Of a stretch of 64,000 nt of DNA, positions 18,020-26,987 are shown piece by piece. Both the position numbers and the translations under genes were made by a program. Positions within the stretch are counted from its first letter, which is position 1, and each line of letters opens with the position of its first letter. Below the pieces are notes generated by a model. The model had not been told where the DNA came from. It made no database searches and saw only the letters and a list, made by a program, of their open reading frames with translations. The DNA is from Halomonas piscis (GTDB taxonomy: Bacteria; Pseudomonadota; Gammaproteobacteria; Pseudomonadales; Halomonadaceae): the NCBI RefSeq assembly GCF_031886125.1, contig NZ_CP119391.1, positions 248,001 to 312,000 on the forward strand, written 5' to 3'.

Positions 18020-18678
18020 CGGATTCCGTAGCGCGCGCGGTACTCGCGAATGGCCTCGGCGTGGGGCTGCATCTCGGGGCCGGCGTGTTCTTCCAGGTAC
18101 GCGAGCACCTGGTCCAGGGTGACGATGCTCACCACCGGCATGCCGTAGGTGTCTTCGACTTCCTGAATCGCGCTTTTCTCGCCCTGGCCGCGCTCCTGGC
18201 GGTCCAGCGCGATGATGACCCCGGCGGCCCGGGCGCGGTGGCCGGTGATGATTTCCATCACCTCGCGCACCGCGGTGCCGGCGGTGATCACGTCGTCGAT
18301 GATGAACACATCGCCCTCAAGCGGCGCGCCGACGATGCTGCCGCCTTCGCCATGGTCCTTGGCCTCCTTGCGGTTGAAGGCGTAGGGCATGTCGCGGTTG
18401 TGATGGTCGGCAAGGGCGGCGGCGGTGACGGCGGCCAGCGGAATGCCCTTGTAGGCCGGGCCGAACAGCACGTCGGCGGCAAGGCCGCTTTCCACCATGG
18501 CCCGGGCGTAAAAGCGCCCGAGACGCGCAAGCGCGCCGCCGGTCTGAAACAGCCCGGCGTTGAAGAAGTACGGACTGACGCGGCCGGACTTCAGCGTGAA
18601 TTCGCCGAACTTGAGCACGCCCTGCTCGATGGCAAAGCGGATGAAATCGCGTTGGTAGGGTTGCAGGGGGGCAGCCAC
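18016..18678 (-). CDS. pyrE: Orotate phosphoribosyltransferase
   Basis: The 220-residue enzyme converts orotate and PRPP to OMP in pyrimidine synthesis. [20 protein letters not shown] and [17 protein letters not shown] are the family N-terminus, and [16 protein letters not shown] is the PRPP-binding motif. GTG 18678 is chosen because GAGGAG lies just upstream and the family starts close to LQPYQ; an ATG at 18714 would add 12 basic residues. It is divergent from crc, an arrangement also known from Pseudomonas. Confidence 0.93.
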   Translation of the reverse strand: MAAPLQPYQRDFIRFAIEQGVLKFGEFTLKSGRVSPYFFNAGLFQTGGALARLGRFYARAMVESGLAADVLFGPAYKGIPLAAVTAAALADHHNRDMPYAFNRKEAKDHGEGGSIVGAPLEGDVFIIDDVITAGTAVREVMEIITGHRARAAGVIIALDRQERGQGEKSAIQEVEDTYGMPVVSIVTLDQVLAYLEEHAGPEMQPHAEAIREYRARYGIR

Positions 18679-18763
18679 GGCACTCCTCGCTTTTTTACTG
18701 GGGGATTTACCCAAAGGTGGAAACGTCGGGTATCATACAGCAGCGACGCAAAAGGGACGATTT

Positions 18764-19531
18764 ATGAAAATTGCCAGCATCAATGTCAACGGTATTCGCG
18801 GCGCCGTCGAGCGTGGGTTTCTGGACTGGCTGGCGCAGCAGGACGCCGACGTGGTCTGCGTGCAGGATACCCAGGTAAAAAGCTTCGAGCTTGGCGATCA
18901 CATTCTTTATCCCGAAGGCTACGAAGGCTATTTTCTCGACGCCGAAGAAGACGGCTTTTCTGGCGTGGCGCTGTACTGCCGCAAGATTCCCAAGGCCATC
19001 ATGTACGGCCTGGGCTTTACCCAGTGCGACCACGAAGGCCGATTTCTCCAGGCCGACTACGACCGCTTCAGCATTGCCACCTTCCTGATGCCCGACGGCC
19101 GCGATCAGCGCGCCAAGCAGCAGTTCATGGAGCAGTATCAGGAATACCTGAGCAAAATGGCCCGCAAGCGCCGGGAATACATCATCTGCGGCACCTGGCA
19201 CGTGGCGCACAAGACCATCGATCTGACCAACTGGTCGGACAACCAGCTGACCTCGGGGTTTCGCCCGGAAGAGCGCGCCTGGATGGATCATGTCCTTGGC
19301 CCGGTTGGCTTTATTGATACCTTCCGCGAGGTCAACCGCAACGCCGGCGAATATACCTGGTGGCCAAGGCTTGATCAGGACGTGCCCCGTGCGCGCCAGG
19401 AAGGCTGGCGGCTGGATTACCAGATGGTGGGCCCCAACTTTCGCCGCCACGTGGTCGACGCCTGGATCGACTACGACGCGACTTTCTCCGAGTACGCCCC
19501 GCTGATTGTCGAGTATGACTTGGCTTTATAA
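18764..19531 (+). CDS. crc: Catabolite repression control protein Crc (ExoIII-like fold)
   Basis: The 255-residue protein has the exonuclease III/AP endonuclease fold but with changed active-site residues: VCVQDTQ in place of LQET, ICGTWHVAH in place of GDFN, and FSEYAPL in place of SDHAP. These substitutions and the pyrE neighbour match Pseudomonas Crc, which has no nuclease activity and acts with Hfq to block translation of catabolic mRNAs. The phrases KMARKRREYIICG, PERAWMD and GWRLDYQ are also Crc-like. A repair nuclease role is unlikely. Confidence 0.87.
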   Translation: MKIASINVNGIRGAVERGFLDWLAQQDADVVCVQDTQVKSFELGDHILYPEGYEGYFLDAEEDGFSGVALYCRKIPKAIMYGLGFTQCDHEGRFLQADYDRFSIATFLMPDGRDQRAKQQFMEQYQEYLSKMARKRREYIICGTWHVAHKTIDLTNWSDNQLTSGFRPEERAWMDHVLGPVGFIDTFREVNRNAGEYTWWPRLDQDVPRARQEGWRLDYQMVGPNFRRHVVDAWIDYDATFSEYAPLIVEYDLAL

Positions 19532-19533
19532 GT

Positions 19534-20283
19534 TCAGCCGCGCATTTCCAGCGCTTCGCGCTGATAGCGGGTCAGCTGGCCGCCGGCCTGTTCGGCGAGG
19601 TCAAGCATGGCGTTGAGCTGGGTACGGCTGAACGCGCCCGCTTCGGCGGTGCCCTGCACCTCGATCAGCCCGCCGGCTTCGGTCATCACCACGTTGGTGT
19701 CGGTATCGGCGCTGCTGTCCTCGGCGTAGTCCAGATCCGCTACCGGCACGCCCCGATATAGGCCTACCGAGACGGCGTTGACCAGCTGCTTGAGCGGGTC
19801 GGCCTTGATCTTTTTCTCCCGCTGCAGATAGCGCAGCGCATCCACCAGCGCCACGCAGCCGCCGGTAATCGCCGCGGTGCGGGTACCGCCGTCGGCCTGA
19901 ATGACGTCGCAGTCCATGGTGATGGTGAACTCGCCGAGCTTTTTCAGATCCACCGCCGCGCGCAGGCTGCGCCCGATCAGCCGCTGGATTTCCAGCGTGC
20001 GCCCGCCCTGTTTGCCCCGGGTAGCCTCGCGCCCGCCCCGGGTATGGGTCGCGCGCGGCAGCATGCCGTATTCGGCGGTGATCCAGCCCTGGCGCTTGCC
20101 CCGAAGCCAGCGTGGCACGCCGGCCTCCACGCTTGCGTTACACAGCACTTTGGTATCGCCAAACTCCACCAGCACCGAGCCCTCGGCGTGGCGTGTGTAG
20201 TTCCGCGTTAGCCGCACGGCCCGGGGCTCGTCGGGCGCACGGTCGCTGGGGCGGATGACCTCGGGTTGAGACACCTTGCTCAT
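19534..20283 (-). CDS. rph: Ribonuclease PH
   Basis: The 249-residue phosphorolytic exoribonuclease trims tRNA 3' ends. Visible motifs are [20 protein letters not shown], the Arg-rich loop [33 protein letters not shown] (phosphate and catalytic site) and AVSVG. The N-terminus is a little longer than usual (about 10 residues). It is convergent with crc with two bases between the stops. Confidence 0.95.
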   Translation of the reverse strand: MSKVSQPEVIRPSDRAPDEPRAVRLTRNYTRHAEGSVLVEFGDTKVLCNASVEAGVPRWLRGKRQGWITAEYGMLPRATHTRGGREATRGKQGGRTLEIQRLIGRSLRAAVDLKKLGEFTITMDCDVIQADGGTRTAAITGGCVALVDALRYLQREKKIKADPLKQLVNAVSVGLYRGVPVADLDYAEDSSADTDTNVVMTEAGGLIEVQGTAEAGAFSRTQLNAMLDLAEQAGGQLTRYQREALEMRG

Positions 20284-20410
20284 GATGGGTTACCTCGTGG
20301 TTATTCTGGATAGGTAAAGACGAAAATCGGGCCGGTCATTGTACATGCCTTGCCCGGCTTCGGCGGATTATCGGATAAACTGGCGCGAAAGCATTTATCC
20401 GGGAGCCGAT

Positions 20411-21304
20411 ATGTCCGCTACAGCCCACACGACCCCTACGATCGTTCACAGCATGACCGCCTTTGCCCGCGCAGAGCAGGCCGAAGGCTTTGGCACCCTT
20501 CAGATAGAGCTGCGCTCGGTGAACCAGCGCTATCTGGAGCCGACCTTCCGCCTGCCCGAGCCGCTGCGAGGGCTTGAGCCGACTTTGCGCGAGGCCCTGC
20601 GCCAGCGCCTGGCCCGGGGCAAGGTAGAGTGCACTCTGCGCCTGGACACCGCGGAAGCCGGCCACGCCCCGGCGGTCAACACCGCCTACCTGGCCGAGCT
20701 TGCCCGCGCGCTGGAAGTCGTCCAGCGCGAAGTCCCCGGCACCGCCGCGCCCACCGCGTTGGATCTGCTCAACCAGCCCGGCGTGCTGGAAACCGGCCGT
20801 CAGGATAGCGACGTCGTTCTCACCGCCGCCCGATCGCTGTTCGAGCGGGCGCTGGACGAACTGATTGACGCCCGGGCCCGGGAAGGGGAAAAGCTTGCCG
20901 GGATGATCGCTACCCGGCTTGAAGACGTGCGCCGTGAAGTGGCCGCCGTGCGCGCGCTGATGCCGGACATACAGCAGGCCCAGCGCGAAAAGCTGCTGGA
21001 GCGCCTGGACACCGCTCAAACCGAGTTTGATCCTCAGCGGCTTGAGGCCGAGCTGGTGCTGGTGGCGCAAAAAAGCGACGTTGCCGAAGAGCTCGACCGG
21101 CTGGAGGCTCACGTCGAGGAAGTTGACCACCAGCTTGCCCAGCCCGGCCCCAAGGGCCGTCGGCTGGACTTTCTGATGCAGGAGCTCAACCGCGAAGCCA
21201 ATACGCTCTCGTCCAAATCCCTGGTCGCCGAGACCACCCGCCGCGCGGTGGAACTCAAGGTGCTCATCGAGCAGATGCGCGAGCAGGTGCAGAATATTGA
21301 GTAG
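20411..21304 (+). CDS. yicC: YicC-family endoribonuclease
   Basis: The 297-residue protein starts at ATG 20411 after GGGAG. SMTAFARAE and ELRSVNQRYLEP at the N-terminus and the C-terminal GRRLDFLMQELNREANTLSSK are the family signatures. YicC/YloC proteins act as RNases or modulators of small RNA decay. It is divergent from rph, separated by about 127 bp. In many proteobacteria yicC lies upstream of gmk, but here gmk is 9 kb away with an island-like stretch between. Confidence 0.9.
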   Translation: MSATAHTTPTIVHSMTAFARAEQAEGFGTLQIELRSVNQRYLEPTFRLPEPLRGLEPTLREALRQRLARGKVECTLRLDTAEAGHAPAVNTAYLAELARALEVVQREVPGTAAPTALDLLNQPGVLETGRQDSDVVLTAARSLFERALDELIDARAREGEKLAGMIATRLEDVRREVAAVRALMPDIQQAQREKLLERLDTAQTEFDPQRLEAELVLVAQKSDVAEELDRLEAHVEEVDHQLAQPGPKGRRLDFLMQELNREANTLSSKSLVAETTRRAVELKVLIEQMREQVQNIE

Positions 21305-21366
21305 TGGAGCACATTGCCCTTTTATCAGGCGCTTAGGCAGCGCTACCTTCAGTAAGGAGCAAGCTT

Positions 21367-21693
21367 ATGAGTGACGATAGTCGACAGGAAGCGCCGTCTG
21401 ATGAGCTGGTGATGTTCACCAGTGATGATGGCCGAGTTCACATCAATTGCCACTTTGAGCACGATACTTTGTTTACCTCCGAGTCGGTGTCCGAAGGCCA
21501 CCCCGACAAGATGGCTGCCACAGGCGGCCATGGCCGAGCTATATCAGAAAGATGTGCGCACCATCAACGAGCATTTGGGCAATATTTACACTGAGGAAGA
21601 GCTCTCGCCAGAGGCAACTATCCGGAAATTCCGGATAGTTCGTCAGGAGGGCTCCCGACAGGTGACGCGACAAATCGAGCACTATCGCCTAAA
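21367..21693 (+). pseudogene. RhuM-family remnant containing a MetK-like segment
   Basis: ATG 21367 starts MSDDSRQEAPSDELVMFTSD and continues to FEHDTL, the N-terminus of RhuM-family proteins. At 21472 the same frame becomes FTSESVSEGHPDKMA, the highly conserved N-terminus of S-adenosylmethionine synthetase, until about 21517. RhuM then resumes in another frame: MAELYQKDVRTINEHLGNIY, ATIRKFRIVRQEGSRQVTRQ, IEHYRL, ending near 21693. The rest of RhuM is missing. About 46 bp of metK sequence therefore replaces a few RhuM codons and shifts the frame. No full product is possible. Confidence 0.75.
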
Positions 21694-21719
21694 TGTCGAG
21701 TCCCGTGTGATTGATGATC

Positions 21720-22025
21720 CTAAAAGCCATCTTTCAGCACCTCTTCGATGGAGGTGGGTTGACGGTGGCGATCCTGACTGGGGGCCTGGGTCAGCTCATA
21801 CAGGCGCTGCAGGTCGTCCAGGCACTGCCAGAGCAGCAGCAGCTGACGGAAGGAAATTTTCCCGGTCAGCTCGAACTTTTTCAGCGTAGAGGCCGGTACG
21901 GTGCTGCGCTCGGCCAGCGCCTCCCGGGAAAGCCCTTCTTCTTCACGCCGGCGACGCAGGTGGGCGGCAAACGCCTGTTGTACGTCGGTATCATCCAGCA
22001 AGAGAAAACGCGGCATATCGGGCAC
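21720..22025 (-). CDS. HipB-like XRE-family regulator, orphan antitoxin type
   Basis: The 101-residue protein has a helix-turn-helix (RRREEEGLSREALAERSTVP then ASTLKKFELTG) and ISFRQLLLLWQCLDDLQRLY, typical of the HipB-type partners encoded just before HipA toxins. The start is GTG 22025 or ATG 22016. No hipA follows: downstream lies the rhuM remnant. An inverted repeat upstream (22030-22086) could be its operator. It probably regulates itself, but the toxin is gone or elsewhere. Confidence 0.75.
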   Translation of the reverse strand: MPDMPRFLLLDDTDVQQAFAAHLRRRREEEGLSREALAERSTVPASTLKKFELTGKISFRQLLLLWQCLDDLQRLYELTQAPSQDRHRQPTSIEEVLKDGF

Positions 22026-22029
22026 TAGT

Positions 22030-22086
22030 GGATACAGTAATGTCTATTATAGCCGTTTTAAGGCTTTTTTGGATATTATTGTATCC
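22030..22086. promoter_or_regulatory. Inverted repeat upstream of the HipB-like gene
   Basis: GGATACAGTAAT (22030-22041) and ATTATTGTATCC (22075-22086) form a 12-bp inverted repeat with one mismatch. The inner part also contains GGATA, six bases, TATCC (22071-22086). HipB proteins bind TATCC/GGATA half sites, so this is a plausible autoregulatory site. Confidence 0.5.
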
Positions 22087-22422
22087 TCAAGCCGCCCGCG
22101 GCCCCAGCATGATGATCGCCATGCCCAGCAGTGCCACGGCGGAGCCGGCCAGATCCCACGCCGTGGGTTTGATGCCGTCCACCACCCACAACCACAGGAT
22201 CGCGGTAAAGACATACACCCCGCCGTAGGCCGCGTAGACCCGGCCGGCGGCGGTGGGGTGCAGCGTCAGCAGCCAGGCAAAGGCGGCAAGGCTCAGCGCG
22301 CCGGGGATTAAAAGCCAGGCCGTTTTGCCCTCCCGCAGCCATAAATAGGGCAGGTAGCAGCCGACGATTTCGGCAAGCGCGGTGAGGAAAAACAGCCCCA
22401 CGGTTTTACTATCAGGCAGCAA
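22087..22422 (-). CDS. ynfA: YnfA/UPF0060 family small membrane protein
   Basis: The 111-residue protein has four hydrophobic segments and matches YnfA in length: [20 protein letters not shown], then [20 protein letters not shown] and [14 protein letters not shown] 22422 is chosen because AAGGAG lies six bases upstream and the family begins here; no ATG fits. YnfA is related to small multidrug-resistance proteins. It is divergent from the GNAT gene with about 30 bp between starts. Confidence 0.85.
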   Translation of the reverse strand: MLPDSKTVGLFFLTALAEIVGCYLPYLWLREGKTAWLLIPGALSLAAFAWLLTLHPTAAGRVYAAYGGVYVFTAILWLWVVDGIKPTAWDLAGSAVALLGMAIIMLGPRAA

Positions 22423-22453
22423 AGCTGGCTCCTTGGCCTCAGGATTAGGCACT

Positions 22454-23071
22454 ATGGTCGATATGAAACAGCCGCAGTCCTTTAGCATACGTTGCCTCGC
22501 CGTCGCACAGATACCCGCCGCCAGCGCGCTGTTGGGGCGGGGCATGCGCGATAACCCTACGCATATTCAGGCGTTTGGCAACGACCCGGAGACGCGCCGC
22601 CGAGCGCTTGGCGCGATGTTTGCGCCGTTTATGCGCCGCCAGGCGACGAGCGGGCTGGTGCTGGGCGCGTTTATCGAGGGTGAGCTTGTCGGCGTGGCCG
22701 GGCTTTCCCTGCCCGGGCGCTGCCAGCCGGCGCTTGTGGATAAGCTTCGCGCCTTGCCTGCCCTGTTTTCAGCGAGCGGGCCGCGCGGTATGTGGCGGGT
22801 GTACCGCTGGACGCGGGTCTGGGCGCAGCAGGACGCCCAAATGCCTCGGCACGCTCACCTCGGCCCGATGGCGGTAGCGCCGCAGCAGCAAGGCCAGGGC
22901 ATCGGCAGCGCGCTTTTTCAGCGGCTTTGCGACGAGCTAAGCGAGCGCCAGCTGGTCGGCTATCTCGAAACCGACCTGACGGCCAACGTCCGGCTCTACG
23001 AACGCTTTGGCTTTACTACCGTGGCCGAACAGCCGGTCATTGGGGTCAAACACTGGTTTATGCAGCGGTAA
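22454..23071 (+). CDS. GNAT-family N-acetyltransferase
   Basis: The 205-residue protein has the GNAT core: [19 protein letters not shown] (beta strands) and, in the C-terminal half, [20 protein letters not shown] with the acetyl-CoA-binding Q-x-x-G-x-G, then [17 protein letters not shown]. The start is ATG 22454 or ATG 22463. The substrate is not evident. It stands alone between ynfA and a TonB receptor gene. Confidence 0.85.
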   Translation: MVDMKQPQSFSIRCLAVAQIPAASALLGRGMRDNPTHIQAFGNDPETRRRALGAMFAPFMRRQATSGLVLGAFIEGELVGVAGLSLPGRCQPALVDKLRALPALFSASGPRGMWRVYRWTRVWAQQDAQMPRHAHLGPMAVAPQQQGQGIGSALFQRLCDELSERQLVGYLETDLTANVRLYERFGFTTVAEQPVIGVKHWFMQR

Positions 23072-23084
23072 ATATTCGCCCTGC

Positions 23085-23098
23085 TTGATATAGATCAT
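23085..23098. promoter_or_regulatory. FNR/ANR-box-like site
   Basis: TTGATATAGATCAT matches TTGAT-N4-ATCAA at 9 of 10 defined positions. It lies about 100 bp before the TonB receptor start, so oxygen-responsive control of that gene is possible. Confidence 0.45.
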
Positions 23099-23194
23099 CG
23101 GACCTCATTTTCGTGTTTGAGGCTCAGTGAAGAATCGTTTTATATACCTGTTATGCCGTCGCACAGCGAAGAGCCGGGCCTACAGGAGATGAGG

Positions 23195-25228
23195 ATGCTG
23201 AGTCACAGGGAAGCCATACGTTGGTTGGCGGCAGGCCTGCTGCTGGCCGGTGCCGGAAGCGTTCAGGCCGACGAGCCGAAGTCGCTGGATACGCTGGTGG
23301 TGCTCGGTACCGGCCAGCAGACGTCGGTATTCGATAACCCGGCCTCCATCTCCGTGGTCGGCGCTGAAGAGCTGGGGCGCGCATCCACGTCAAGCGTCGC
23401 CGATCTGCTGCGCGACGTGCCGGGGCTTACGGTTTACGACAATGGCTCGCCGGGCATGCCGCGCATTACCCTGCGCGGGGAAACTTCCCGGCGGGTGAAC
23501 GTGCAAATTGACGGCCATGCCCTGAGCGACCATTCCCCGCACGGCGCGCCGCTGCTGCTGGACCCTTCCACCATCGAGCGAATCGAAGTGGTGCGCGGGC
23601 CGTCGTCGGTATTGAGCGGCTCCAACGCCATCGGCGGGGTCGTCAATATCATTACCCGGCGCGGCGGCGAGGCGCCGCTTTCCGGCAGCGTCACGGCAAC
23701 CGGCCACACCGCCACTCAGGGCGGCAGCACCAGCGCTACGCTTCAGGGGGCGAGCGGCGATGTGGACTGGCGGGTCTCCGCCGGCGCGGGCGACGAGGGC
23801 GACCGCCGCACGCCCGATGGCACCCTGGACAACACCGGCCATTCCTTTGACCAGCTCTCGACCCATCTGGGCTATCAGGTAAGCGAGAAACACTACCTGG
23901 CGTTCAAGGCCGATCAGTATCGGCTCGAGGCAGACGTTTACAGCCCGCCGCCGGCCGGCTTTACCGATTTTGCGGTAACTCTGCCCCAGCGCGATCTGCG
24001 CAAGGGCGGCCTGTTTTACGAGGGCACGAAGCTTGCGCCCTGGCTTGACGAACTCAAGGCCAGCACCTACTACCAGACCGTGGAGCGGCGCTTTGAAAGT
24101 CAGGCCGAAATGGCCACCGGCCGGGCCATTGGCAGCGCAAGCGACGACCGTCAGATCACCTACGGCGTCAACGCTCAGGCCGAGCTGGATTTGATGCCCG
24201 TCGGCCAAACGCTGGTGGGGGCCGAGTACGAACGCGACGCGCTGGATACGGACAAAACTTCCCGGGTGTTTCTGCCGTTTCCGCCGCCGCAGGGTCAGCA
24301 GCAGGTCAGCACGGTTACCGACGAGGCCCACATCGAGACGTTTTCCGGCTATGCCCAGCAGGCGTTTTCGCTGGATGACGCTACCACGCTTTACCTCGGT
24401 GCGCGGGGGTATCTGGTCGATGCCAGCCTGGACGCCAGCAGCGACAAGCCCCTCGCCGACAACAGCGACGAGCGGCTGCTGGGCTCGCTGAGCCTGGTCC
24501 ACCGGCCAAGCGACGACTGGTCGCTGCGCGCCAATCTGGCTCAGGGCTATTCCTACCCCACGCTAGAGCAGCTGTTTTTAACCACCAGCGCCAGCGGCAC
24601 CGCGGTTTACGGCAACCCCGATCTGTCGCCGGAGCGCGCCAATACGCTCGAGCTTGGCGCGCGCTATCGCGGCGGCCCGGTCACGCTGGATGCCACGCTG
24701 TTTCACACCCGAGCCAGGGACTACATCGGTGAAGAAGACCTGCCCGCCGCCGGCCCCGGGCCCGCACCGCGCCGCTTCATCAACGTGGACCGGGCCAATA
24801 CCACCGGGCTTGAGCTGCGGGCGGAATACGACCTGCCGACGCTTGATACCACCACGCTTTACGCCAGCGGCAGCGTGCTCGAGCGCGAGCTGGACTATGG
24901 CCGCGTGACCACTACCGACAGCGGCACGCCGCGCCTCGGTGGGCGCGCGGGGGTACGCCACGCAAGGCCGGTATCCGACACGTTAATGTTCGACGCCGAT
25001 CTGTACGCCCGCGGGGAAAGCGGCGCGAAGCTGCGCAACGCCGAGGGCGAGCTGACCTCGCGCTCGTCGGGCTACGGCACGCTGAATGTCCGCCTGGGGC
25101 TGGGGCACAGCGAGCATTTTGACCTGGGGCTCGACCTTTACAACCTGCTGGACCGCGCCTACGCGCCCTACGGCGAAGTGCCCGGCGCCGAGCGCAGCGC
25201 CAGCCTCACCGGCACGCTGTATTTTTGA
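23195..25228 (+). CDS. TonB-dependent outer-membrane receptor
   Basis: The 677-residue protein starts at ATG 23195, correctly spaced from GGAG. A signal peptide (1-26, ending VQA) precedes a TonB box-like DTLVVLG and a plug domain (SVVGAEELG, VADLLRDVPGLTVYDNGSPG, IERIEVVRGPSSVLSGSNAI, GGVVNIITRRGG). A beta-barrel with LAQGYSYPTLEQLFL and NPDLSPERANTLELGARY follows and ends in the outer-membrane C-terminal Phe (LTGTLYF). The plug resembles heme/siderophore receptors, but the ligand is not clear. An FNR-like box lies upstream. Confidence 0.9.
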   Translation: MLSHREAIRWLAAGLLLAGAGSVQADEPKSLDTLVVLGTGQQTSVFDNPASISVVGAEELGRASTSSVADLLRDVPGLTVYDNGSPGMPRITLRGETSRRVNVQIDGHALSDHSPHGAPLLLDPSTIERIEVVRGPSSVLSGSNAIGGVVNIITRRGGEAPLSGSVTATGHTATQGGSTSATLQGASGDVDWRVSAGAGDEGDRRTPDGTLDNTGHSFDQLSTHLGYQVSEKHYLAFKADQYRLEADVYSPPPAGFTDFAVTLPQRDLRKGGLFYEGTKLAPWLDELKASTYYQTVERRFESQAEMATGRAIGSASDDRQITYGVNAQAELDLMPVGQTLVGAEYERDALDTDKTSRVFLPFPPPQGQQQVSTVTDEAHIETFSGYAQQAFSLDDATTLYLGARGYLVDASLDASSDKPLADNSDERLLGSLSLVHRPSDDWSLRANLAQGYSYPTLEQLFLTTSASGTAVYGNPDLSPERANTLELGARYRGGPVTLDATLFHTRARDYIGEEDLPAAGPGPAPRRFINVDRANTTGLELRAEYDLPTLDTTTLYASGSVLERELDYGRVTTTDSGTPRLGGRAGVRHARPVSDTLMFDADLYARGESGAKLRNAEGELTSRSSGYGTLNVRLGLGHSEHFDLGLDLYNLLDRAYAPYGEVPGAERSASLTGTLYF

Positions 25229-25326
25229 CGCAGCCAGACGCTGCATGTGCCGAAACGTGTCGGCTGAGCCGAATATTTGCCATAATCGGCTCATAAAATG
25301 ATCCGAATAGGCGGGGTATTTGGCTC

Positions 25327-26436
25327 ATGTATATCTGGGAGCGGCCCGACTGGCCGCAATTTGTCTGGCACGCGGCCGTGCTTGGCCCTGAATTGAACGC
25401 CGTGCGCCTGCTTCAGGGGCGGCTTTTGGGGCGCGCTGAAGCGTCTGCCGGTGATCTTGATCGGGAATTGGAAAGAGACGCCTTGATCAAGAACGCGATT
25501 CGTACCAGCGAAATCGAAGGTGAGTATCTGGACGTCGGTTCGGTGCGCTCATCCGTCACGCGCCACCTGGGCCTTGAGCAGGCTGGCGTTCAAGGACGAA
25601 CCACGCCGGAAGCGGAGTCGCTCGTCGAGCTTTTGCTGATGGCGACCCACGAGCCGGATACGCCGCTGTCACTTGAGCAGCTGTGTCGCTGGCAGTCGAT
25701 GCTGTTCCCCTATGGGGAAGGGGTGATATCCCGCATCCGCATCGGGGCGTTACGCAGCGAGCAGCCGATGCAGGTGGTATCGGGGCGTATCAACCAGCCT
25801 CGCGTGCATTTTGAAGCGCCGCCGAGAAAGCACCTGAACGCCGAGCTTGACGCTTTTGTGCAGTGGTTTAACCACCCGCCTGCGGAGCTTGATCCGCTGC
25901 TAAGGGCCGGTATCGCTCATCTTTGGCTGCTGGCTCTGCATCCGTTTGACGATGGCAACGGCCGCGTGACGCGAGCCGTCACGGATCGTGCGCTGGCCCA
26001 GGCGGAGCGCCAGTCGGTACACTTTTATTCCTTGAGTGCTGCGATCATGGATCGCCGGCAAGCCTATTATGACCATCTGGAGCAGGCCCAGAGCGGCAGT
26101 CTTGATATTACCCCGTGGCTTGTCTGGTTTGTGCAGACGCTGAAAGAGGCGCTGCAGCAGGCCCTGTGCCAGGTCGATCGCGTTTTGACCAAGGCGCACT
26201 TCTGGCAGCGCCATGCGGCCACCGTACTCAATGCGCGTCAGATTCAAGTGCTGAATCGGCTACTGGACACGGCCGGCGATGAATTTGCCCACGGCATCAA
26301 TGCGCGTCAATACAGGGCGCTGGCGAAAGTGAGTAAAGCCACGGCAACCCGCGATTTGACCGACCTGCTGGAAAAGCGCTGCCTGTGCCAGCTGCCCGGC
26401 GGCGGCCGCAGTACGCGCTATGCCGTTGCCGTGTAG
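25327..26436 (+). CDS. Fic-family AMP-transferase-like protein (class II)
   Basis: The 369-residue protein carries the catalytic motif HPFDDGNGR (H205 onward) and an N-terminal inhibitory helix motif TSEIEG (T60, E64, G65), the class II Fic arrangement in which Glu blocks ATP binding until relieved. An N-terminal Fic_N-type domain (WERPDWPQFVW) and a C-terminal winged-helix (LAKVSKATATRDLTDLLEKR) complete the common chromosomal Fic/DUF4172 layout. It should transfer AMP to a target protein; the target is unknown. No antitoxin gene is needed or seen. Confidence 0.9.
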   Translation: MYIWERPDWPQFVWHAAVLGPELNAVRLLQGRLLGRAEASAGDLDRELERDALIKNAIRTSEIEGEYLDVGSVRSSVTRHLGLEQAGVQGRTTPEAESLVELLLMATHEPDTPLSLEQLCRWQSMLFPYGEGVISRIRIGALRSEQPMQVVSGRINQPRVHFEAPPRKHLNAELDAFVQWFNHPPAELDPLLRAGIAHLWLLALHPFDDGNGRVTRAVTDRALAQAERQSVHFYSLSAAIMDRRQAYYDHLEQAQSGSLDITPWLVWFVQTLKEALQQALCQVDRVLTKAHFWQRHAATVLNARQIQVLNRLLDTAGDEFAHGINARQYRALAKVSKATATRDLTDLLEKRCLCQLPGGGRSTRYAVAV

Positions 26437-26556
26437 AAAAGCCTCTGTTCATCAGCTGACATCAGCTGGTTGGCGTGGCCGGTGTGCTTGTCGGCCTCGG
26501 GGGTGGTCAGCTCGTTGAGAACGCCCCGGGCGATACCGAGGCGTTGAGAGTGGGGC

Positions 26557-26850
26557 TTACTTGAACCGCGAGCGGGCCTTGTTGAAGGCGTCGCTGACCG
26601 AGCTCCAGGCGCGTTCGGCGCCGTCCTTGATGTCGTCCCAGGCGTCGTCGCTCGAGTCGCGCAGCCGGTTCAGCCGCTCGCGCATTTCCTCGCGTTTCTG
26701 CTCCAGACGGTCGGCCTCTTCTTCCTGTTCCTGCTTGAGCCGGGCATCGGCCTCGGCGCTCCGGGCCCTGGCGCGGAGCCGCTCGATTTCGGCCTGCCAT
26801 TCGTCCAGCTTGGCACGCAGTTTCTGTTCGTAGGCGTCGCGTTGGCTCAT
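26557..26850 (-). CDS. Small coiled-coil protein, function unknown
   Basis: The 97-residue, highly charged protein is almost entirely predicted coiled coil (KLRAKLDEWQAEIERLRARA, EEADRLEQKREEMRERLNRL) and ends DDIKDGAERAWSSVSDAFNK. The C-terminal amphipathic repeat resembles stress-related Sll1863/CsbD-like soluble proteins. ATG 26850 follows GAGGAG seven bases away. No enzymatic motif is visible. Confidence 0.75.
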   Translation of the reverse strand: MSQRDAYEQKLRAKLDEWQAEIERLRARARSAEADARLKQEQEEEADRLEQKREEMRERLNRLRDSSDDAWDDIKDGAERAWSSVSDAFNKARSRFK

Positions 26851-26987
26851 GTGATGTCTCCTCAGTTGTTGGCGGTCACAATGAATGTGGAGGCACAAGG
26901 CGCGTTTGACAATGGCGCTTCTGCCTTGCCAGGCGTTGGCGACAGGGACGATGATGGCCTTTCCATCCCGCTTTGGAGGAGCCTGCC

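Noticed and set aside
21472..21517. Start of a metK gene
   Set aside because: Only about 15 codons of MetK are present, inside a RhuM frame; no synthetase follows.
26438..26556. Coding-like minus-strand phrase (LNELTTPEADKHTGHANQLM) between fic and the coiled-coil gene
   Set aside because: It has no start codon or ribosome site and overlaps the end of fic; it may be a gene relic but no family could be named.
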